DNA of 64,000 nucleotides from Zelopaecilomyces penicillatus. Its lineage: Eukaryota > Ascomycota > Sordariomycetes > Hypocreales > Pseudodiploosporaceae. Positions 47,672 to 59,791 of the stretch are shown piece after piece; positions within the stretch are counted from its first letter, which is position 1; every line of letters begins with the position of its first letter. A model generated the notes under the pieces. The model was not told the DNA's origin. It made no database searches and saw only the letters and a program-made list of their open reading frames with translations. The stretch lies in the NCBI GenBank assembly GCA_005765155.1, contig VCCP01000007.1:2435501-2499500 (forward strand). The letters run 5' to 3'. A program made the translations under genes and the position numbers.

Positions 47672-49704
47672 CTTCGTGAAGTTGGGCGAAGAATTGTCGT
47701 GGGCTTTGTTCTTCGTAAGGAAGTAGGATGAGTGGGTCAAAAAGGGATTCCAGTGACAATAACAATGAGAAATGCGAGTGGCTTCTGTTTCCATGAAAAA
47801 GCGCGGAATTTTGCCACGCTTTATACAATGAGATTGCAACTGAATAGAGATCCAGAAACAGTACCGGTATGGGAATAAATAACTGGCATTACCTACCTAC
47901 TTAAAGTAGTAGTACAGCTGGGCCTATGTCAAGAAATGCGCGACAAGCGGTCACCCCCACGGGCTTTTTCTGCGTCTATCATCAAGTGAATCTACCACGA
48001 GTCATAGTTGAGGTTATAATAGACCCGAATTGAGCATGGTCAAAGCTATTTCAAGGTTGCTTGCATCCTTGGAAGAGACATTAGATCCAAGGTAGCATTG
48101 TCCATCGTTAAAATAACCAGCCCACCCGAATCCCTCCTGCCACTCATGCATCTCATGCACATATGAGCTACAGGCATTCGCCAGAGAGCTATGTTTCAAT
48201 TTATTCACATCCGAACCGGAAAACCTAGATGATAATAGAAGTGTACACAAATAAAAGTCAAATGCAACACCAGCCTGTGACTCTACTGCTCTCCAACTTG
48301 CTCTGGTAAGAAATGTTAGTCTCGTCCCGTAAGGGACAATTACCACCAGCCAGAGGCAATACCAGCCAAGAACATGATTGCTCAAAATACTGGGACAGGT
48401 AAAGCGTAAAGGCGAAACAAGGCGTTAGCGTACATAGGTGCAACATATAAAAGCAGCTTTCCAGGCAAGATCTGCCTACAATAGGCATGGTTATGCTTGT
48501 CGCACCATTGCCTGCTGTAAGCAAACGCGAGCAAGTCATCATTCATCGAGCAGGAGGGATGGCGCTGAGTGGGGGTGCATAGTACAGAAGCTTAGATATT
48601 CTAGAACACACATCGGTCAAGACCAGTTTATTGGACTGTGTCAGACCCCAGATTTCAGCCTTCTTCTAATACGACTAGAACGGGATCAGCAATGCTAGAA
48701 ACACATCATTGATTACAGCTCACCTTGATATAATAATCACCCAACAGGCAACCGGCTTTGTGAAAAATGTTGTCATTAGGATCAATGAGATGATGAAGCT
48801 ATGCAGGATGCTTACCAGCCATATGAAACAAGGTATTTTTTTTTTTGATTGAAGCGTGTCTTCGTACGTACTTGCTCCCCCTTGATTAGTCAATTGCCAC
48901 ACGAGTACAAGGCTAGACTATTTTAGTGTTACAGTGGGGAGATAAACGACAACATGAAAATTGCACCTAGATCAGGAAAAGAGCAACGTTTTCTTTCTCA
49001 AAAAGCTACTAGTCAAGTAAGCTTTACATATAGCGGTGCTCGCGTGTCCCAATCTCACTTCGACGAAACCACTTATCTAACTACAAAATTACGGTTATAA
49101 TGTATTAAAAGTAGGCAATCGCTGTTCTGACATCTAAATAAAATGCTGGTGTAGTGTGCTGGTAGTTTGGGGGGCTGGTATTGGGCGTTGTTTGTTCTTC
49201 TGTAAATGGGCATATTTTGACAGGCTCTCAAAGATTTGCCCGCACGAGTTATTCAGCGGCAGGACAGGGCCGCCTGTTGATTAGGATATTTGGTATGTAG
49301 TCACAGCGATCGAAAAGGCCCACTTAGCATAATAATCCGTTGATTGCTATGCACAACGTTAAGGTAATTGATCTGGATCATTGCTGCTTTACATAAATAC
49401 GACTCATTCTTCCTCGCCAGCTTTGCTATCCCGCTTCCTTGCCAACTGTTACTATTTTGGAAAGTGAGGTGCCCATCGTTTATTTTCATGTCACACAATC
49501 TTGACCATATTCTCTCGTTCTGTTGATATCCATCTCTGTTTATTTTTTATGCTAGCTGATTATAGATGTTATGCTTGATACTCAATCCTCCCCTTCAAAA
49601 GATGGTTTAAAGGTGCAAGAAGACGATAATACCATACTTCATTGTCTAACCCTCAGATTTGAACAGCTGGATTATGAACACCAAACAATCCAGGCGAGTT
49701 CAGG
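47672..49704. other. Intergenic between the two paralogues
   Basis: About 2 kb, AT-richer than the core. Apart from a possible small gene at 48014-48385 nothing coding was supported. Confidence 0.45.
48014..48385 (-). CDS. Possible small protein gene, doubtful
   Basis: A minus-strand frame whose last ~70 codons look protein-like (SLANACSSYVHEMHEWQEG, GWAGYFNDGQCYLGSNVSS). The 5' part contains two intron-like segments: gtaatt...accag with a CTAAC branch site, and gtgttg...atctag. Removing both leaves a frame of about 94 codons starting at 48385. The resulting N-terminus is only weakly like a signal peptide, and no family was recognised. It lies between the two small secreted-protein paralogues, so it may be another lineage-specific gene or a remnant. 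Confidence 0.25.
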   Translation of the reverse strand: MSNHVLGWYCLWLVVIVPYGTRLTFLTRASWRAVESQAGVAFDFYLCTLLLSSRFSGSDVNKLKHSSLANACSSYVHEMHEWQEGFGWAGYFNDGQCYLGSNVSSKDASNLEIALTMLNSGLL

Positions 49705-50107
49705 TTACACATACTCGCTCCTGACACAGCGGACCCTTCGAGGGGAGTAAACGTTGTTGATATTGACACATCCATCGGGAAGATCGCCCAGTCTGTTGCC
49801 GACACATTTACCACCATTGCTGGTCTTGGCCTCATATGCAGCCCACTTCTTTCTTCCAAGAGCCCAACCACCAGTGAGATAAACAGAGTTGGTAGTGTCA
49901 TCCATAGTGACATCCCCAAGGAAATGCCCATTGTGACCATAGTTCCAGTTGTTACTGTGGGAGTATTAATATAAGGCATAGGCAAAAAGCAAACAAATAC
50001 TGGCTCTCTTACCATTGAGCATCTTTATACTCATTTGCCTTGGCACGCTGGGCTGTAGCAGGCATAGCCATGGCCGCAATGGCAGTAACAAGTGTAATGA
50101 AATACAT
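49705..50107 (-). CDS. Small secreted cysteine-containing protein (paralogue B)
   Basis: Two exons on the minus strand, 50107-50013 and 49954-49705, giving 114 aa. The 58-nt intron (gtaaga...cacag) splits the Cys32 codon as TG|T. A signal peptide covers about residues 1-19 (MYFITLVTAIAAMAMPATA). The mature protein of about 95 residues has four Cys (32, 82, 94, 108), so two disulfides are likely, and contains NNWNYGHNGHFLGDV and YLTGGWALGRKKWAAYEAK. A TATA-like ATATTTATATT occurs on the coding strand about 55-65 bases upstream. The start at 50107 was chosen because the longer frame upstream lacks a signal and is AT-rich leader. Together with the interrupted copy at 47253-47671 it forms a tandem pair in the same orientation. 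No known domain was recognised; the features fit an effector-like or antimicrobial small secreted protein, which is only an inference. Confidence 0.8.
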
Positions 50108-53100
50108 TTTGTTGACTTGTGTAAAGATATATCTCTTAATAAGAGCAACTCGAGAAAGGGAATATAAATATGTGGAAAGCTTCAAGTAACTGTGATAATA
50201 ATAAAGATGATAGAACAATTTCAAAGGGACAATGGAAGACCCAGGACTTAAATAGTCAGAGGGCAAGTCTTCACGATTCACCTTGCACTAACCTAACAAT
50301 ACACAGCTATGCCATAAACTGCAGCTTATAATATAAGCCATTGACTTATCATGATCTTAACTGGTCGCTAAGATGGCCGTTTCAAGCCTCGATGTATATC
50401 ATTTCTTAATGTTTGGAATTACATCACTGATAATGAGTCATGATGCAAAAGTTGGGCTAGTAAGGCAATTTGGGCAGGTGGAAAGAAAACTATGGGGTGT
50501 AATGGATGAGGTTGCATTGTTGACTCATCAGGCATCATCACTGGCGTCTAATAAATGCTATCAAAGCAGAATTAAAACAGGAATTAATGGTACAGTGTAC
50601 CAGCTCCCTGGAATTATATGCTGAGTATTCCTTTACAAGTCACTGCACGAGTCAGTTTAGGATGAGCCATAATCAGCAACCTACATACTATTATAGTGTC
50701 AACGTCAGCCGAGTACTTCAGCAGAAGCAATTGAATAGTGTTTTATCCCGAGATCTTTGCGCCTTTGGTACTAAGACGATGACAAAATTGTCAAGCTACA
50801 TAGCCTAATAAGAAATAAAGCCTAGGAGATGACAGCTCCACAGACCAACAATTGTTCAGGGACAGACACAAGAATTGAACGATGACGCTCTGACTTCTGC
50901 ACCTTCTTATTGCTCTTCTTAAAAGTCAGCCAGACATGAAGATTTCTGATCCTGCTTTTCCTGGGACGCGCCTTATCTCTGTTTTTATCACCGTATTCTC
51001 CACCAAGTTGGTCTAGCATTTTGAAAACTCGGGACACATTCTGGAGAGGCCATGCAGAGTCTTTTGGCATTATACAACACCCGAGAGAGTCGAGGAATCA
51101 AGGAAAGACCCTGAACACCGTGCCGAGCAAAAGTCAACGCGATAGTCGTACCAAGGTTTCTCCTCCTCCTTCCCCATTGCTTTGGTCAGGAGAGACATCA
51201 TGATTTGGAGAATCTAGAAACACCTTTTCTTGACTTCATCCAGAGCTGCACTTACAATGACAATGGGCTAAACTAAATTAGATGCTTGTTGGTTTTGAGT
51301 TAGCCGCAGAGTGGATATATCTGTTCCGAGAATTCCCAAAAGCCTTGCCTTAGTTTTTGTTCTGATAGGACATGCCGGGCGATGCGAGCGACATTGTTGC
51401 AAACGGGGTTATCATTAGGCTGGTTTCCACTATTTAAATTATGGAATATTCACTAGCAAGACATAAACCAGCACAGAGAAAGGACGGCAACGGTGGTACC
51501 GAGGATAAAGCTGGAGATCATGGCCCGTCGGTATGGCACTACTAATAGACGAGGCGTTGCTTTATCCAGAGAATCAGTAGAATTTGCCATTCTGTCAACA
51601 GTGTAGCCCGAACTGCAGGAACCTGAAGCTGGAGGAGGGCAATTGGCTTCCCAGAACTATCCGATGTGTTGCAACACTTAGCTCTCGGTCGCATGGCTTT
51701 CTGCCCCGAAGCTTTGACTCGGCGATGAAGCTGGCGCAACGTTTTTTTCACCTTGACCTAACTTTGCCAGATTGATGTCACCAGAGATAGCCTATCTTGC
51801 GTTGAATAAAAAGGATAAGCTGCGAGAGTTCATTCAGGCTACGAATAAACAGGCTTTAACAGAGGGCGACGGCTTGTTAGTTACGCTATTTACACCTTTA
51901 CTGAGAATCACATCACTGAGAATGCCAATGGTATAAGGAATTCTCCAAGCATGGGAGGCCGAGAGGCGACTTAAGTGATAGAGGATGATGAAGTGTTGGG
52001 GGGCTTAGGGGATCTCTTGTTCTGAATGGGGGTGAGTTATCCACCTGATGCAAAACGAGGAGGGATAAAAAGTCAAGCTCTGCAATGGACTCTGCTTCGA
52101 GGCAGATTATTGGGTCGACAGGCTACACTGGAAGATTCGCTACCAAGCCAAATGACACAACACTCATCTTTGACTGTTATTTTTGGCATCATCATGGAGT
52201 GAATGGGAGATGGGAAGATCTTCCCATAATTAGTTGACTTACGTGGAAGTTAGCTAACCAAGTCGGGTGTCATAATTCCTGGCTTTTTTACGCGGACGCG
52301 CCACAACAGAGTGATGGCCCGCAGCTTGTCCAATCTTGCCGCATTGAGCATGCCGACCCCTGCATTTCCTGCAAACTGGTTTGACCAGCCAACTCGGAAA
52401 AGTCAAAGACCATCCCCAGATAAAACTCGGGCGTCAATCTGTGCAGCCTGATTGGTCAGAGGTACCACGAATGTGTGAAAGACAGCGGCAGACCGTGTGA
52501 CAGCGTGGGCACGTCCTTTCACCCAAAGACCATGTGTGAGCGAAGGGAATGTCTTTTTTCCTGGAGCTCCAACACTTTTTTGTCAACCAAGAGTGTACGT
52601 AGTAGGTGTAATGTCATTAACAAAAGCGACGACACCTACAATAGTTGGCCCAACCAAGACTTATGGATATATGGGACTTGAGTACGGGCATTCCACCTAG
52701 CTATTGGCGATTGGGTCTGCAATGTAGTGCCAAGCAAAGTTTGTAACATCGCCAGTACTTTATAGCGGCAAGTCAATTGCCGCTGCCTACCCTAATGCGA
52801 ACGTCTGACATGCATCTGGCCAAGGGATGATGAAGGTTGTTTGCTCACTTGGGTTCAATGAATAAAAGAGATGAAAGGTATCTTGGCTTTGGCCGTGAAC
52901 CATACGTGATGGTAAGTCGAGCAGATGCCAGCGGTGGTTATCCATCTTCTCTGGCGACGATGCCCTTCCACATCAATGACAGCATAACCGCCATATCGGG
53001 TTTCTACTGTACATGTTCTTCAATTGCAATTCATCATATGTGCCATCAGGCTGCTCTTAAGACATCGGGAGATCCATCACCATTGTATCGTTCTCTCCAG

Positions 53101-53329
53101 TAATACGCCTACAAACCCAGGTTCATCCACAACAATATCGGTAATCCCTGTAAATCCAATCTGCCAAATGGCTGTTGGTTACCAACATCTGACAAAGTAC
53201 ACACGTACACTCGACCTCCGCCATCAGCTTACCGGCATGACATGAATTGATGATCGAAGCTGATGTGACATGATTTTAATATGGGTCGCCCGGTTTTCCT
53301 TTCTTTCACCTTTCATCATCACCGTCAAG
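50108..53329. other. 3.2-kb gene-free accessory region
   Basis: Divergent region between the small secreted protein and the GT25 gene. Frames are short. One of about 53 codons starting at 51773 (MSPEIAYLALNKKD...) has a protein-like composition but no partner or family, and could be a relic. No transposase, terminal repeat or RNA gene was recognised. Confidence 0.4.
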
Positions 53330-54662
53330 ATGATTCTACAACAGTGGCCGCATTTCAAACGGCCGCTAGAGACGATTCTCGCCATCACATTTCTCTTCAC
53401 AGTCTTACTCTATCTGCAGTTGCGCAACACATCTTATATCTCTAAACATGTCTCTCACGGCGGGCCTGCAGACATTGGAGCCATCAGCAACAGCTCCTTT
53501 GGTGTGAGTCTTTCACGGATACCAATGCCAACTTTGTCGCGCCGAACTTCTAAATCACTGTGTCATCTAGTTTGAAAAGATATTCGTCGTAGGCCTACCT
53601 TCACGTACCGACCGCCGCGATCGCATCACATTGCAGGCCGCGCTGACGGATGTTGAGTATGAGTTTGTCGACGGTGTGCAAGGCAAGGACGTTTCCGACA
53701 AGGTCATTCCCATGACATCGCAGCGGGAGCGCCTCGACAATGGCGCCTTGGGCTGTTGGCGCGCGCATATGAATGCGATTCGAGAGTAAGACAACCAGCC
53801 ATCTCAATGTGGTCAATTTCTCACAGCTGGTAGAATCGTGCGGAGAAACATATCGACGGCACTTATTTTGGAAGATGACGCAGACTGGGATGTGAGGATC
53901 AAGCCCCAACTGCGAGACTTTGCGCTGTCGGCGCGAACTCTGACGCAACCCTTGCGCGGAGCACCGGGATCCTACGCCGATTCAACCTTTCTCGATCCCG
54001 CCAAGGCCGCGGCCGGCACGGTGCCTCAGATTCCGTTTGAAAACATGCCGGCAACGATCCCTCCGAAGACTTCTCCATACGGCGACGGCTGGGACCTCCT
54101 CTGGCTCGGCCACTGCGGCATGTTGTTTCCTTGGCCAGGAAACAACAGACTCCCCAAGGGCCGGGTCATTCACAAAAACGACGAGACGGTTCCCCAGAAG
54201 CAGTACCTGTATTCCGTCACACCACCGCACAGCCTGGTGGAACAGTATCCTCATCACACGCGCGCCGTACATCACGTCCAGGATGGTGTTTGCACTCTCG
54301 GCTATGCAATCAGCCAGCAAGGTGCGCGCAGCCTGTTGTTGGAGGTTGGTCTGATGGACCTGGAGAGACCCATTGACATTCTGCTGGCGTACTTTTGCAC
54401 GGGCGACAAAGGTCGGAGTATACACAGATGCTTGGGGATCCAGCCTGGTGTTTTCCAGCATCACCGGCCAGCAGGCCCTGTCAACGCGTCGAGCGATATC
54501 GACAATCACGGGGAGGGGTTCAGGACAAAAGGCCATACAGATATGGTGCGATGGAGCACAATATTAAATGCCAAAACGCTGCTACAGGGAGGAACAGTAA
54601 TGTGGGATCAGCTGCCGAATGATAAGGAAAAAGAAAAGGAAAACGAGAATAAAAAAAATTGA
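53330..54662 (+). CDS. GT25-family glycosyltransferase (type II membrane protein)
   Basis: Three exons, 53330-53503, 53571-53785 and 53834-54662, giving 405 aa. Introns are 67 nt (gtgagt...atctag) and 48 nt (gtaaga...ggtag). Splicing yields SNSSFGFEKIFVVGLPSRTDRRD and AHMNAIREIVRRNIS, matching the GT25 (LPS-biosynthesis glycosyltransferase) start and core. One membrane anchor lies at about residues 13-31 (LETILAITFLFTVLLYLQL) after a short cytoplasmic tail, so the catalytic part faces the Golgi lumen. The family core shows GALGCWRAHMNAIRE and the acidic donor-binding motif ALILEDDADWD. The C-terminal part has GYAISQQGARSLL and PIDILLAYFC, typical of the fold. Fungal members are uncharacterised, and bacterial and animal relatives transfer galactose. 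The C-terminus is Lys/Glu/Asn-rich. An upstream in-frame ATG at 53270 is possible but less likely. Confidence 0.88.
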
Positions 54663-55322
54663 GGAACAAAAGGGATGTAGCAAGCCATGCATATAATAGC
54701 TGCCATGCAACAAACTCCTCCGTCTGGTTTCTGATTTGAGCCATTGGTTTTGACAACTGGCACCTTCTCGTTCATCACACATCCTTTTCCAGTCGAACCA
54801 CGACAGCAAGAATACATAGGCCACGCGTCGTTCCTAGTAAGCCATCTTCAAGTGGTTGACTCTAGTGAATGGACCGAGGGAGCGACTTCCGTGACCTTTG
54901 CAGCCGTGAAGAGGGTCAATTGAAAACCAGGTAGTTCACTAGACAAAATTAAATCTCGATACATGAACATTGAACAGAAGAGGCACGTCAAGCAAATCAT
55001 GTGCATCATCGCCAATCTCGTATACTCTGCGAATATATAGTGCCCAAATGAAAAGGCCCCAGAGACTTCAAATTACCGATATCAGCGACAAGTTTTGATG
55101 GCCATAGATGATTTTAACCTGCACTACCTTGCACGCTGGCGTCCACCGTGGCCTCAACCTCCATATCTCCAGACTATCAAACGGCCGCTAAATTAGCTCA
55201 TGTACATGCGCTGGACTGACATTCACAATAGCATTCATTACGACGTAAATGTATTGATGTAAAAGTCTTGATGGATCTCTTACTATATACAACCACAAAG
55301 GATGTGATAAAATAAAAGAGAT
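54663..55322. other. Intergenic between convergent genes
   Basis: About 0.66 kb without a supported gene, between the GT25 gene and the hydrophobin-like gene. Confidence 0.5.
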
Positions 55323-55748
55323 CTATGTGCAAGTATTGCACACCTGCTCCTTGTCTCTAGACACACAACAGCGAGCTTGAAACCCTTTAAGGCGACATGT
55401 TTCAATGAATTGATCAAAAAGTCCAACTGGCTTGGCGTCTATAAAATAAGAAGCAAAAGCGATTGGCAGTCAGCGAATGCAATATCGATTAAAGCATGAC
55501 GCTCTATTATGATGAGCCAAAAACAACTGACCAGTAGCACATATTTCTGTGTTCGCTAAACAGCACTTGAATTCAGGTATCACTTCTGGCTTGTCGGGAG
55601 TGCCACTGTTACTTGGACAGCATTTGTGTGGTGGAAGAGTTTGTTCGAGAAGAGGAGTCAGGATGCTTGCGTGGACATTCCCGATGTTTGGTGCAGCCAT
55701 AGAGATGGTGGCGAAAAACACTACCAAAGCGGTGTTGTAGAGCTTCAT
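55323..55748 (-). CDS. Divergent class II hydrophobin-like secreted protein
   Basis: Two exons on the minus strand, 55748-55532 and 55438-55323, giving 110 aa. The 93-nt intron (gtcagt...ttatag) is needed: unspliced, the frame ends early and misses half the cysteines. Signal peptide about residues 1-19 (MKLYNTALVVFFATISMAA). The C-terminal half has the class II hydrophobin core C-x16-C-x8-C-C: IC, then ETC, then RLKGFQARCC, with V after the CC. It departs from the family in three ways: the first Cys is doubled (HKCC), the spacing from the second CC to the next Cys is 6 rather than about 11, and the last two Cys are close together (VCNTC). That makes ten Cys instead of eight. Hydrophobins coat aerial hyphae and spores at air-water interfaces; whether this variant assembles is unknown. 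It could alternatively be a hydrophobin-derived secreted effector. Confidence 0.65.
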
Positions 55749-56164
55749 GTCCGTTTTCACCCGGGGGGAAGGGGGGAAGGTGATGTATTGAAATCTCTGA
55801 TGTATGAAACGGATATTAGGAGCAATTCTGCGACTGGTATATTAAAAAGAACGTGATTACATTCTGTCCTTTATATATTGCAGTCTTTGCCCCATCTTTC
55901 GCTTTTACTCTCCGCTCGATAGGCCCCTTGCATCCAGGATTCTGGTCTCCTTGTATACTGAATATGGGTTTGAAGCATTCTCATCCCTCGAGGATATTAG
56001 CTAGCCAAACCTTGTATCTAGCGATTTATTTACGCCGACATTTGATGCATCTGAGTGCTAATAAAGGTGCCTCTGGGTATTGTAGCGGTGTAGTAGATTC
56101 ACCTCTCTTATATTGACGGCTGTCTGTTCAAGATAGAAAGAGTGATACTTTGATAGAAAAGCAA
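55749..56164. other. Intergenic, no gene seen
   Basis: About 0.4 kb. The promoter of the hydrophobin-like gene and the 3' region of the bZIP-like gene lie here. Confidence 0.5.
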
Positions 56165-57719
56165 TCAACTCAAGCTTCCTATTACAACTAAAACCGACTC
56201 GCGAATCACCTCATCAACTGCTGTTCTTTTAATACCTGGGCCGGGTCCTAGGCAGGTGGCTTTGTTTGCTAATCCTAGAATAAGTTTGTCAAGGTCGATT
56301 GTAATATTAGTCGTGCTTGCTTGAGGTGCAATAGGTGGCTCGCTGTAATTGGATATTGAGACACCATCCTCAAATAAGGGTGATGGATTAAAATCCATCA
56401 TCCCATACTGAACGTCTGATGCATCCTCAAGAGGCATGCTAAGCATATTATATGCTGGTGCGAGTATTAACCGGCTATGCTGTTGGTGGAACATGCTATT
56501 TTCAGATGCTGTGTAAGCCTCATCCATAGATGTGTTAACAATGGATGGTGTTTCTGAGTTGTGGGCTGTAGGTGGATGAAGCGGTGCTCCCGCTGCAGAT
56601 ACGGTTGTTGCAGGAGGGACAGTTGACATCATGTTGCTGATGAAAATGCCTCTTTGTGCGAGATATTCCTCGACATCAACAGATTCAAGCCACTCTCCCT
56701 CATAACCAGGAAGATCAGTTTGTACCAGTGTTCTCGTCCGTCCAAATTGCAATGTCTGTAAAAGTGGAGGTGAAAGCCGTGGTACAGCACTGCTTGCATC
56801 TCCCTCCACAGCACGCAAAAGACTTGGGAGGATCGTGGTAGGGCTGTCGACATATGGGGCATCCAAAAATGTGACATTGATATCTGCAGTAACTCGAACA
56901 GTAGATATTGCGAGCAGATCCTGTTGTGATACAGACTGTAAGGGCAGTTTTAGGACTGGGTCCTGAAACAAGAAGTTTGTTGCGCGCAAATCTTGCGACT
57001 GGAGCAATGATATACCCCGGATGACGCATGCACGCAACAGGTGATATGCAATGGGCATATGTGAAAAGGGTGTGGGCTCCAATCTAGTCTGTAGCGAGAT
57101 GGATGATGCTGGTCCTGGAACCTGGACATCAAGAGACGATGATGCCACTGGAGCATCGATGCGTAACTGCCCGGCTGGTGGAGCTGCTGATGACAGCGGC
57201 TGCCCAGTCCGAGCACTTTCAGCCGCGGCCATAATGTCCATGGCTGCCTGGTTGAGCTTCTGCATCAGGGCGGGCGACATCTGTGAATGGTCACGGAGCG
57301 CAGTCTGGTAAAACTCCATGAACGTGTTGACGGAGCTGTTGAGCGCCGTGTCCAGTGTCGCAGCTCGTGACTGGGCTGTGGTCAGGGCATTTTCCTTGCG
57401 AACGCGGTATGAACGCTGTGCTAGTCGTAGACGAGCTTTCTTCTACAATTATAGTCAGCCATGGTGTTTTTTTTAGACGAGTCTGCACCACCGAATCACT
57501 CAATCGTACAGTTCCATCGTCAACCTCATCCAGGACGCCGTCATTGAATCGGGGCCGGCCAGGGCGACGTCTTGGTACAGTATTATCCACAGCGGTGGTC
57601 TCGGTGGTCTCGGTGGTCTCGGTGGTCTCGGTGGTCTCGGTAGACCCAATGGCCGCAGCACTCCCAGCACTCCCGGCAGCCTCCTGGCCAACAATCGCCA
57701 TGTCCCCTGGCATCTTCAC
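56165..57719 (-). CDS. bZIP-like transcription factor
   Basis: Two exons on the minus strand, 57719-57510 and 57442-56165, giving 495 aa. Between an AT-hook-like RRRPGRPRF (about residues 50-58) and the basic region KKARLRLAQRSYRVRKE (from about residue 71) lies an intron ending at ATTGTAG (57443). Its donor is less certain: gtacga at 57509 is preferred, gttgac at 57524 is the alternative. The order GRPR then R-x2-LAQR-x-YR-x-RKE is typical of a large fungal bZIP-like family with a short, weak zipper (heptads through TLDTALNSSVNTFMEF). The remaining ~370 residues are Ser/Pro/Ala-rich and probably hold activation or sensing regions (LLRACVIRGISLLQSQDL is a recurrent element in this family). 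A minisatellite encoding repeated Glu-Thr-Thr sits in exon 1. Nuclear location inferred; targets unknown. Confidence 0.75.
57594..57641 (-). repeat. 9-bp minisatellite in the bZIP-like gene
   Basis: Just over five near-perfect copies of GGTGGTCTC (plus strand) encode (Glu-Thr-Thr)n in the N-terminal tail of the bZIP-like factor. The nine-base unit keeps the frame, so copy number can vary without disrupting the protein. Confidence 0.9.
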
Positions 57720-58095
57720 AATTTTCTGGTGATACAGATATGGATGGAATAATTTGTCTTTGATGCGTCCAACAACAGACGTGTGATGGAACTGTATTTA
57801 TAAGTTACCTGATTTGGCATTTGCCATAAAAAGTCGACCAGTGCTTGGCTGTGCTGACACAAGCCACTGATGCCCGCTGACAATCAGGCGAATGCTGGAG
57901 CCTGGAGGCATAAGCGCTTGTAGTGGACATTGCGTTGTTAGCAGCTACTTTATCCACTAATCACATGGAATTCGATGCTGTACCATCGCATCAACTGGTC
58001 CGCCGCCATCTTGGCGCCAAGCAAAATGATGTGTTGATTTTAGGTTTCTTATACTAGGATATGGAAATAGAGAGATGCGAGAGTTTCCTATTCAG
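57720..58095. other. Intergenic, no gene seen
   Basis: About 0.38 kb holding the bZIP-like promoter and the AKR 3' region. Confidence 0.5.
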
Positions 58096-59196
58096 CTATT
58101 GTCCCAAAACAACCTTTCTCACAGACTTGAGGTTATCGACTGGTGCATCATCTTTGATGAGATCCCAGAGTTCCCCAATCCGGGTCACGACCCATGACTC
58201 AAGTGAACCCCTTTCCAATTCTGCCAATGCCTCCTCCAATTGAGCTGCGGTTACAGAACCCAAGATCATCTCGTCGCCAAGTTCCGCCTTGAGAACTGAA
58301 TGATACCGGACCCATCTATAGGCCAAGCCCGTTCGGCTCACGCCTGATTTCTCCGACAGCTTCGCAAATTCTTCCAGCATCTTCAAGTACGAGGGTTTGT
58401 AGTACAGATCCCGGAAAATCTTGCCGGCTGGCGTATTTGGATCCCAGTTGCCTTTGCCTTGCTCAATGTACTCGGGGGTTTTTGCAAGCAGCCCGCCAGC
58501 CATAGGTGAGTATGCCTGGATGGAGATGCCCAGTTTTCGGAGCGTTGGGAAAAGAAGCTCCTCATTGAGACGCACCGCAATCGAGTAGCTTGACTGGTAC
58601 ACAGTCGGTAGTACGTAGCCCTTGGACTTTGCGTAGTCGTGAAACTCAATAACTTGCTCCGGCGTAAAATTAGACAACCCGAAATTCTCAAACATGCCTT
58701 GTTTGTAGAGTGTCTGAATGGACTCCATTTGCTCCCCAACCGGCGTGATTTGGTCTGGTGCATGAAGAAAGTATGTTCGTAGCTATACCCAACAGTTAGC
58801 AAGCAATACGATTAAGTCTGGGGCTTGTGAGAATTGGAATCATTATACCCTCTCCGTTTGCAGAGCGTCGAGACTTTCTTTGGCAAACTCAAAAATCTTG
58901 GTCACGGCGCCGGGGATGATTCCAGTAGGTGCCTTTGTATCAACCTTGAACTCTTTAGCCACTTGTAGCTGACCCAAAACTGTTTCCGATGCACCGAGGC
59001 CCTGTAACATCTATTAGTTGGGACAGGCACTTCTTAATGGCTTGAATTTGCCTGTATAACATACATAGGTCCTGGCCGAATCAAGGATGCTAATCTTGTG
59101 TTTTCGCATCACATTTAAGATGCCCTCGGCCACATCTTTTTGGTCGGGTGTCCAGGTGTGGGTTCCGACAACAAGTGGGACATACTGGGCGGACAT
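58096..59196 (-). CDS. Aldo/keto reductase, AKR7-like
   Basis: Three exons on the minus strand, 59196-59065, 59001-58849 and 58782-58096, giving 323 aa. Introns of 63 nt (gtatgt...ttacag) and 66 nt (gtataa...gtatag) join DSARTY to GLGASETVLG and QTER to LRTYFLHAPD. The AKR tetrad is visible: Asp and Tyr in LDSARTY, Lys in VDTKAP, His in YFLHAPD. Further family features are GLSNFTPEQVIE, AYSPMAGGLL and LGSVTAAQLEEAL. The pattern is closest to AKR7 (aflatoxin-aldehyde reductase) and fungal relatives; NADPH is the likely cofactor. Bacterial and yeast relatives reduce a range of aldehydes, and the substrate here is unknown. It lies with a regulator and an SDR that may belong to the same small cluster. 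Confidence 0.9.
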
Positions 59197-59791
59197 TGTG
59201 ATTTGTGAACGTGTACAAGTAATATATTTGGATAATGGGCTGTTTTTCGTTGGAACTGAGCTGTAGTGATGAAAAGTAGATGTGTGGTTGAAGTGGTGTT
59301 TGGATATTCGAAGATGTGTTTATATTGACTTCTTCTTTCTTTCTATATTCATGGAGTTTATACTCTTTACCTTGCCCATATAACCATACAAACTAAAGGC
59401 ATTGTTGTTTGCGCAAATGTGTCAAGTGGAGTTGACATCTCCGCAGCTTAGTTATTGGCATGGCGGGGTGGTATTAATTTGTCGTCGCTTGTTTGTCATA
59501 ACATTACATCTACATTGAAGAAGCGCCATTTCTATCCCTTCATCTGCGGACATTTGCAATGGCCGTAATTACTTTAAAGAGGCAATGTTTTTGATTCGCA
59601 ACTTACAAATCAATTCAGAAACACCATGCACAAGCGGAAGCCATGTTACAAAGTCCACCTACTCCGAACAAGCCTTGCGGAGATAGCCTTATCCCCACAG
59701 TGTGTAGCTTCTGGGGACAAACTACGGAGTACTCTACGGCCAGATGTTTGAACAGGCAATGGCATCTTTCGTCAAAAGTTTTGGTATTGCT
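59197..59791. other. Intergenic, no gene seen
   Basis: About 0.6 kb: promoter of the AKR gene and 3' region of the interrupted Zn2Cys6 gene. Confidence 0.5.

Noticed and set aside
51773..51934. Short open frame (about 53 codons) with protein-like composition
   Set aside because: Preceded by stops, no partner exon, no recognised family; could be a relic but cannot be supported.
53270..53329. Upstream in-frame ATG for the GT25 gene
   Set aside because: Would put extra hydrophobic residues before the normal short cytoplasmic tail; the ATG at 53330 has better context and gives a standard type II anchor.
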